Assembly: GCA_016647705.1 (NCBI GenBank) | Contig: CM028330.1 | Location: 31,708,649 to 31,772,648 of the forward strand | Direction of reading: 5' to 3' | Length of the DNA: 64,000 nt | Source: Eucommia ulmoides | Lineage: Eukaryota; Streptophyta; Magnoliopsida; Garryales; Eucommiaceae | Shown: piece by piece, positions 36,701 to 45,700 of the stretch | How the letters are laid out: each line of letters starts with the position of its first letter | Numbering within the stretch: the first letter of the stretch is position 1 | The notes under the pieces: model-generated | What the model saw: only the letters and a program-made list of their open reading frames with translations | What the model was told of the DNA's origin: nothing | Database searches by the model: none | Made by a program: the position numbers and the translations under genes

Positions 36701-39700
36701 TCCTGTTGTGGTGACCATTCTTTTTGCATCTACCACATCTTATTTCTGGGATCTCACCCCTTGATGGGATGCATTTCTTCCGCGGTCGACCAGGTCGTTT
36801 TTTTGTGATCGGGGAGATGATTACAACTTCCGATGCATTCCATTCTGGCTTCTCGAACGTGGGTACACCATATATACCTTCCGAGTAGGTCATTCGGTAA
36901 TATTCCACCAAGAAAAACGGCTCAACGGATGAATATATATTTTGGCCGCTTTTTTGTATCGCCGCACAAGCATGAACACACGGGAACCCATTTCCCTACC
37001 ACCTAAAGCAGGAACACGTTTTTTTATCCACATCAACCAGAACGGATGGGATCGAGTGCACTTCGTATACGTTGTTACCGCACTCAACAACATTCCACGT
37101 CCGTCCATCGCTTATCATCTGCGACAGCATTTGTTCGCGTACTGGGCATAGGAAACCCGTCATCAGAAGTGATTCGGCGCGTCTCACTGACAACTGGTTC
37201 ATTACATTGCACCTAATCTTGTCAACCATTAATATGATCGGCAGGTGCCGGTAATCACGAATCCATGCGTTGAATGACTCCGCTAGGTTAGACAACATTT
37301 CCCCATATCTTTTGCCTTTGAAAAACATGTTACAGAAATTGTCAGGCGGCACATCCTCTAGGAAATTCTCTACTTGTCCCATACCTTCTGCTCTTAATTC
37401 TTCCCTCAACTGGTAGTATTTGTCAAGCGTCATCGCATATGCCATCATCAAATATTTGTGCACGAGCTTGTCCTTCTACGCTTGTATCAAACCCGCTAAT
37501 TTGGCCCTCATATTGTTCTTCAGGTGGTTCAAGCAATAAGAATGAAAACAATCCGGGAACATCTTCCGGACCCCCTCAAGAATGCCACTATGTCGATCAG
37601 AAATGAAGGTTAATACACGTTCTTTCGCCACAATTTTTTCTAAATTGATCATGAACCAATACCAGTTGTCGTCGTTCTCCGTATCAACAACAGCGAATGC
37701 CACCGTGAAAAGACCTGTCCATTTATGAAAAATACAAAAACGGATCAGCGTGCAGCAAATAAACATTGTATACACAGCCCATTTATATACGTTAACGTTA
37801 ACACATTTAACGTTAACGTTAAAAAAGTTCTCATGTCTCATCCCCAAACATGATCAGCTCGCCTCGTCCCCCCACCCCACCCCACCCCACAAAACTGTTG
37901 AAAAAATGTAAAAAAATATAAGAAAGCGTTACTTGCATCTAATGTGTTAACGTTAAATGTTATTGCGTTTATGTAATAAGGAATCAAACAACGCCTACCA
38001 TTGTTCCCATCCTTTGCGCTGGCCACCAACAAACACCCCTTGTACCTACCCCCCAGAAATGTCCCGTCTAGAAACAGCATCGGCCTGCAGTATTTGAACC
38101 CATGCGCAGTCGCATAGAAGGATACAAACAGTCTCTTGAAATAGCCCGTTTCTTTATTGTAATCCAACGCCAAATGGATGCCTGGGTTCGTCTGCCTACA
38201 TGCATCCAAGTACCAGCGCAATTGATCATAAGACGATTCGTGGTCGCTATACAAATCATCCCAAGCTTTTTCCACACCGTTCCATGCAATGTGGTATGGG
38301 ATCTCAATCCCATAGTCGTTCTTGAATGTGTGAACAACGTCAATTGGATGAGTTGACAGGGTATTCCGAACTAAGTCTAAAAGACATGACTTCACAACAC
38401 TACAGTTCATCTTCTCATTCCTCGCTATCCTATAAGCAGTGCCGGAAGTATAATTTCTCTGGAACTCCCAAATATAAAAAAACCCATTCCTTTCGTCTAG
38501 TCTACCATGCACTCTCCATTTGCATTCCCTCTCTTCCTTAAGAGAACATTCAGCTGTCACCCTCTTCTTATCGTTCTTTATGTACTGAAATGTGAAATCC
38601 ATTTATACAGCATATTTCCTTGTTGATTCTCTGAATTCCGGTATTCCACCCTTAAAAATCTGCCCGACTTCTTTAAGACCTTCAGCCCAATGATCGGACA
38701 ATAATGCCTTTTTAGGCAATGGGCAGAAAACGGACAACAGGTCATCCTCCCCGTCCATGCCATCCCGGCCCCCCCGGCCCGTTGGATATTCAAATAACAT
38801 CCTGTCCCGACTGCCACTTGGTCCACTACCGCTGCCGCACACCTTTATCTCCAACCCCACATATTCAAGCTTCATTGCTTGTGCAAGGCTAACCATTACC
38901 TCTACATCGTCCTGACACGATATTAGGTACCTGTCATGCCCTGGTATGGAATAAAACATCTCGAACGAAACATCCCTCAACATGTCCCACCACGACAACA
39001 TATTTTGAATAAGCACCGTGTGCGTGAAATCATCATCCACCTTGACGCCTAACGAGTAACCATCAAACTTGCACATCAAAAATATGCGCGTAGCCATTGA
39101 TCCCCCCGTAAATCTGCCAAAACAAAAGAATGCAATCCAATTGTGCCAAAAAAACAGTCTAGATAAACATTAATATGCATCGGAAAAATTTAGATTTCAA
39201 TATACTTATTAGTCTATTTGAACGCTTATACTGATTGCGTAAACATTAACACGTTGACTTGATTGTGTTAACGTTAAACGCAGTCAAGTTGCCTTGTAAA
39301 ACATGGGTAACGTTAACGTTAACACTTTTCTGGTCCAGCACTTAGATTTATTGCGTAACCGTTAACGCATAAACTTAAAATGCGTTAACGTTAACGCACC
39401 TACTGCTTTGACCCCCCCAGTAAATCTGCGAAAATAAAAAAGAATGCATCCCCAAATTGAGCGAAAAAAAACAGTCTAGATAAAACATTAATGTGCGTCA
39501 GAAAGTTTAGATTTCAGTATGCTTATTGGTCTGGTTGAGCGCTTATACTTATTGCGTAAACGTTAACAAATGGACTTGATTGCGTTAACGTTAACGCAAT
39601 TAAGTTGCCTTTGTAAAACATTGTAACGTGCCGTTAACGTTAAACGTTAGTCTGTCCAGTACTTATACTGATTGCGTAAACGTTAACGCATGAACTTAAA

Positions 39701-42700
39701 TGCTTTAACGTTAACGCAAATAAGCTGCTTGTTAAAACATGTTAACGTTAAAACGTTTCATTGAATACAAACGAGTGCCTCTGCAGCTTGGAACATCTTA
39801 CTTTTCAGAAAAAGCTAAAAACTGTGAGTTAACAAACTTTACCATGTACACCCATTCCCTGACTGTATTTGCTCTATTCACATTGTTATTACGTTAACGT
39901 TAAAACGGAAAAAGTTGTTACAACATGTTAACGTTAATAGGTTTCATTGAATACAAACGACTGCCTCTGTATTTGCTTTTCAGAAAAAGCTGAAAAAACT
40001 GTGAGTTAACTAACTTTACCATGTACGCCCATTCCCTAACTGTATTTGCTTCTATTCACATTGTTATTACGTTCATGGTCAAGGTTTTAAATCGCGGTAT
40101 CGGGTTACGTAACGGTAACGATCGCAGTGTAACGGTATCGGGAGTATCGGCTTGTCCGTAACGGGAATCGGCCGTAACGTTATTAAAATCACCAGAACAT
40201 CCTCAAAAACTCAATAAGAGTAATTGTTTTACTCATTTAACCTTTAATAAACACATTATAATAGGTATTATGACATTTCAGGGTTATATACAACACAATA
40301 AAGACAAAAAAAAGACGAAAAACTGTCGTACTTAACAATCTTAAAAGAATAAGATGATGCACACAATACTTAATAAAAATATATTACACAAATATAATAA
40401 AAGAGTAAATTGTACTTTTACATTATATTACAAAAACAATACACTCATATAAAATTATCAAAACCAAAACGAATTGCGCTCAGGCTCTTCATAGTCTTCA
40501 TAGTCGGCATCGGCATAATTCATACTATTTACTAAAATCATAATTAAAGTTAATTAATACTAAATTAACCATTATATATATAGTTATACATATAATGTCA
40601 TAAATAATAATGACAAAAAAAAATGCTATAAAAATAAAAGTTAGAAAATTTTAGGACTAAATTGTAAACAAGCCATTTATCATTTTATAAATCAATATTA
40701 TTTCCAAACCTCCCTAATTATCAACCAAACACACCCATGACCCACCCAAATCAACCGACACACTCACTCACACGCCCAAATGAGATGGAAAGAGAGAGAG
40801 AGAGAGAGACGAACGGAGTGACGCGAAGACGAGGAGCTGCGACGCGACGGAGAAAACTGCGATTGTGACGTCTCCGGCAACGGCGAGAGCTATGTTTGGC
40901 GACGAGTTGTTTCTGTTAGGGTTTGGCGACGCCGCGATTGATATCTCAACTTTTGGCAAGGAGTTCTTTGATTTTCTGCTAATTAGTAAGTTTTTTTTTT
41001 GTCTTCTACTATTTTTTTTCTTCACCTCTGCTCAATTATATGAAAGATTCTCTAAAGAAAGCTGAAAAACTAGAGCTCACATGGGTGTCGGACCTGAAAA
41101 TAGAGTTGTATAGGCCGTAACGGCTGTAACGGCCTCAATAATAGCCGTAACAGCTGTTACAGCACCGTATCAGTCCGTAACGGCCCGATACGGTGCGAAT
41201 CGTCCCTAGACTCCGAAATCGGCCGTGTAACAGTATCGGAGGGTTCAATTTCCGATACGAATCGGCCGCTATGGTACGTAACGGCCAATATTTAAAACCC
41301 TTTTCATGGTACACAAAATAACACCAAATACGTTAACGTTAACGCAATGCTCATGCTCCCTCATAGAGTGTGCCCTAAAAAATGGGCATTCATTCATCCC
41401 CAAAACTCAAACATCCAACTTCGAAACGTTGTAACAATGCCGAAAAACCCAAAAAACGAGATTAAACGCAATTATATAACTTTTCAATGAATACAATCGA
41501 GTAACTGACCTGCTTCGCCTTTAAACACAGTTTGAATGCCACCGCGTTATATATTCGCCGTCGCCGTCGTTTCAAACTCTTCACCTCGTACCAGTTCTGC
41601 AACGCCTACAATTTTGAAGCGAATGTTTTTGAAAATCCGCGCTCTGTGTAAAGAATGTCGTACATGTATTTGAATCAGCCTGAAAAATCTCTATTTTGTT
41701 GCTTACCATAACCGAATTGATCCGTCCACCTGGCTCGTCGGAGTGAACAAGGGAATTATCGTCCATCGCCGTTCGCCTTGTCTTCGTCGGAGGGCTAAAA
41801 ATTAAACCCATTGTATGGGATGGTCTGAGCCCTAAACGATCTTGTGAAAAGGGTTTTATTCTAAGTAATCTCTCTATGGGGGATCATATAATAAAAAACT
41901 CAAAGAAAAAGAGGTGGAAAATGAAAAAACAAATTGTGTTTGGTAAAAGAAGGAAAATGGAATGGAAAAAAAAAAATGATGGAAAAAAAAAAGGCTCATT
42001 TTTCTTCTTTTTTTTTCTCTCAATTTTGGGATGAAAATAGAGGGAAAATGATTGACGCTTGTGAAAAAGTATCAAAATTACAATTATACCCTTAATAATA
42101 GATTTATTTTTAGTGATAATTGGCGATTAGTCCCAAATAGAGGAGGTAATCTGTCGTTAGTCCCTTTTACGACATAAGTTTTGAATTAGTCCCGCGTTTT
42201 AAGTTTTACTTGCGTATTAGTCCCACATGAACTCACGTATTACGCAGGGATGTAGAGAGAACTTCGTGAGTAAATTCGTATTATATTGAATATTAGTTAC
42301 ATGTAACTAAAATTAGTTACAACTTAATAATTAACTATATTACAAATAATATTAGTTACACGTTACAAATTACATATATTTTTGTAATATTTGTGACATC
42401 TAACAAATATTACACACAGATAATATTAGTTACATATATGTACCTGTGTAATATTAGTTACACGTTATAAATTATATGTATTTGTGTAATATTTGTGACA
42501 TCTAACAAATATTACACACAGAAATTAGTTTAATACTAATTACATGTTGTAAATTACATGTATTTGTATAATATTTATTACATCTAACAAATTTTTACAC
42601 ACAGATTAGTTACATGTTACAAATTACAGTAATATTTATTACATCTAATAAGTATTTTACACACAAACTAATTATATGTAACTGCGAGAGTGCAGGTGCG

Positions 42701-45700
42701 TATATTTGGTGTTCCGCCTTTTTTAATACGTGGGACTAAAACACAAGTTGCAATTGCACATGGGACTTTTTCAAAATTAAGGGTAAACTAAGGAACTTGC
42801 CACCGAAACACCTTTTTTTTAATTTATATTTTATAATATATGGGGGTAAAATAGTAAATTACACTAAAGTACATTATTCTCATTCCTTTCATTTACTTTC
42901 CTTACCAAACAACACTAGGAAAAACTATTTTTCTCTCACAATGGATAAATTATTATCTTTTCATTTTCCTATTTCTTTTCCTTATCCATTCTTCCAACCA
43001 AACGTAGCCTAAAAGTCCTCACCGGATCACGATGTCCTAGTCAGTGGCACCTAGATTGGGAACGGTTTGAAATCGACTAAGTGAAGATATTGATTTCGGG
43101 GTAGGGTTCCAAATAAATAGCCTCGCATGTGTGGCGAAAAATCATGAAATTGGTGGTTGGTGATTGAGATTCCCAAAATTCTGAGTTGAAGAGAAGCAAA
43201 CGAGGGCAGGAGTGTAATCAGTGCGGTCAGGGATCGACTTCTGTGACCAAAGTTGGAAAATCTTGCGAGTGGCGAAGGGTTGAAGAGGACTTGGCCAAAG
43301 TTATGGAAGGCATTCATGACAAGACCGCAATGTTGGTGAGTCATTCTTTTAAACAAAATCAAATGTTGACAAGTAAGCATTGGGACTGTCTGGGGAAGGG
43401 ATTCTGTGGCAAAAGTTTGAAAGTTGCTGCAAGTGGCAATGGGCTGAAGTGGAATTGGCAAATTCCTGAAGAATACGAATTGCCTACTTGATTAACAGTC
43501 AACACTCCACTAAGACTGAGATTTGCATTGGAGATATCGAGCGATAAAAACTAATCCACCAATTTTGACAGAGAAATTCCATTTGCTTTGGGGATTACTA
43601 ATGGAACTAAGCCTGCCAATTTTGAAAGAATAGACTTAAAGCATTACTATATGGAGCACACAAGTATTTTGACAAAGATTAAATTTAGGTGTTTAGGATT
43701 GAAGATTAGTTAAGAGGTGATATGAATTATGTTATTCTTCTTCCATCTAATATTAAAGAAAAAAGTACATAAAACTAGAACTCAGCAACTTCTCTCAAAA
43801 AGAAGAACTTCGACAACAAGGTATCTAGAAGAAAGGAAGCAGTAACTAGATAACTAAATCATTTCGCATTATAAGATCTCTGGGCCATACCCAGTCAACA
43901 TACAAAATAAACAATAGCTGGTAGTCATCTCATGCTGATTTCAACCATAGCACAGGGCAAGTAACAAGCCAATGCCTTTCTTGAAATAAACATTGCTAAC
44001 GGCTCTAATGCCAATATTTGAAACTAATTAAGTGGATAAATTTCTTCACAATGCACAATAGTATCTCAGCAGAACATTATAAAGAACTACAGTACAACAT
44101 AAGTATCAAGTGTGGAGATAATCAAGGTAAAAATTGTTAAGGAATTTTCTCTAAGTTTAATCATATATGCGAGAAGATTGGATATAAAAATGTGATTCTC
44201 TGTCATTCTCACTATCCAAAATCAAATAGTAGATATTTAAAAATGAAAAAAAGAATAATAATAAGATGAATAATCAAACCTCAAATAGGGAGCCAAGTAG
44301 ACAATTGCATACACAGCATAACGTCGCTTTCCAGTATCCAACCAAGCAAACACCCAACTCTAGGATAGAACCCAAGGAGATGAGATGTTAATATAACCAC
44401 TAATAGAAAACAGACAAGTTAATGAGCTTTGGGAGTATGAGAATGAAATAGCAAACGAGAGAAGGTTATATACATTCAGAGTACTATACAATACACTTAA
44501 CATATCAGCCAGCCTATTCAGATAGGAGACGAAACAATCATGAATTAACCAAATCAATTTACAAGATAACTATCTGAGTGTGAATGAAGGTATGTATTTG
44601 TCCAGTTGACTATGCTATTTACATTAACATTGTATCTCAAACTCAAGGACATCAAACAGACGCCAACTTGAGCATGGATAGCAAATTCCAAAGACTTCTT
44701 AGGATGTGGACATCTTAGCAAATGTGTTACAATAAACATGCATACTTGTAATCAGTGAATTGACCGGCATAATTTTAACAGTGGCTCGAATGATACTTTA
44801 AGATACACAAAAGTGACGGAAGATTTATATGTTGCTTCCTGCATTGATGAAAACATTATTAAGAGTAATATGAATGCTATTCACAATACCACTGCTATCC
44901 TCGAGTCAGAAAGTCATAAGAGCGCTTAGTCAGTATCAACAAGTGCATGATACTCAACCTACTAGATGTTCCCAAGACAGTTTCTTTTTCATATGCCACA
45001 GGAAGAGGGAACTTATTAGGAGGAGGAACACAAGTTCATAGTAGACTGTCTGCAGTAAGATTGACAATCCAATTGTCTTTAGAGTAGTAGAGGAATAAAA
45101 GTTCATGAAAAAGAGGTACTTGAGGTAGACGTATATGAACAACAGTGTAACAACTAGAGCATTCAGTGGAGAGATATGAACATAGAAATTTAGCCATGAA
45201 ACAGAATGTAGCAAAGAATATGAAGAGAGCCATATCACGAGTAGAGCGCAAAACAGACAGAAAGCAATTAATGATATGAGCTAGATATGCATTTTCATGT
45301 TTTAGGCTGAGCAGCAGGAAACAGAAAAGACTTTACACACCAACCGAACATAAGGTATATATCCTACGGACCTACATAAACTAACGCGCATGCACATGCC
45401 TTCTAGCTGTAGTTTCCTTCTTTGCTGGCGATTTTCAGCCATCATTTGCCCAAGATTCAACGTTGCAATCACCACCATCCATCCAAATACCAAACACATT
45501 TTCTATCTATTTCAGCAACTGAGTTTCATCTTTCAGTAAATCTTTGTTAAAATTAACCAGTTCCTGGTCCTGACTATCAAATACTTAATTTTGTAGCAGA
45601 ACATATTGTCCACTAGTCTTAATCTTGATGGTTAAACAATTTCAATATTATTGGATTTCTTAACAAATGGATATACTGTTGACCTCGCTCATCAGATCTA

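Larger units (their letters stand above)
30140..41580. mobile_element. Kaonashi-type MULE (Mutator-like element) with ULP protease and MURA genes
   Basis: Two convergent genes, a ULP/SENP-like cysteine protease on plus and a MURA-type transposase on minus, lie in one block bounded by a family-specific motif (GTTAACGTTAAC) that first appears at 30158 and last at 41330-41341. MULEs with a ULP-like gene are known in plants (Kaonashi-type), some of them without long terminal inverted repeats. I could not find terminal inverted repeats or a 9-bp target duplication, so both ends are approximate. Both genes are broken by stops or shifts. The whole element lies inside intron 3 of the host gene. Confidence 0.8.

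Noticed and set aside
36428..36808. 126-codon plus frame between the MULE genes
   Set aside because: Begins in the motif array and overlaps the antisense of the MURA C-terminus. No domain.
37838..38000. Continuation of the 254-codon MURA frame past KDGNN (GRRCLIPYYIN...)
   Set aside because: This is intron read-through. Removing the 284-bp GT-AG intron restores the conserved DGNNGLFTVAFAVVD junction.
38068..38343. 91-codon minus frame and plus frames over MURA exon 1
   Set aside because: Alternative frames of the transposase, no independent motif.
30158..41341. GTTAACGTTAAC array considered as telomere-like or centromere-like repeats
   Set aside because: Not the TTTAGGG type, not head-to-tail throughout, and limited to the MULE.
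31711..41880. Search for long terminal inverted repeats and a 9-bp duplication of the MULE
   Set aside because: No convincing pair was seen by eye. Reported as undefined ends instead of guessed ones.
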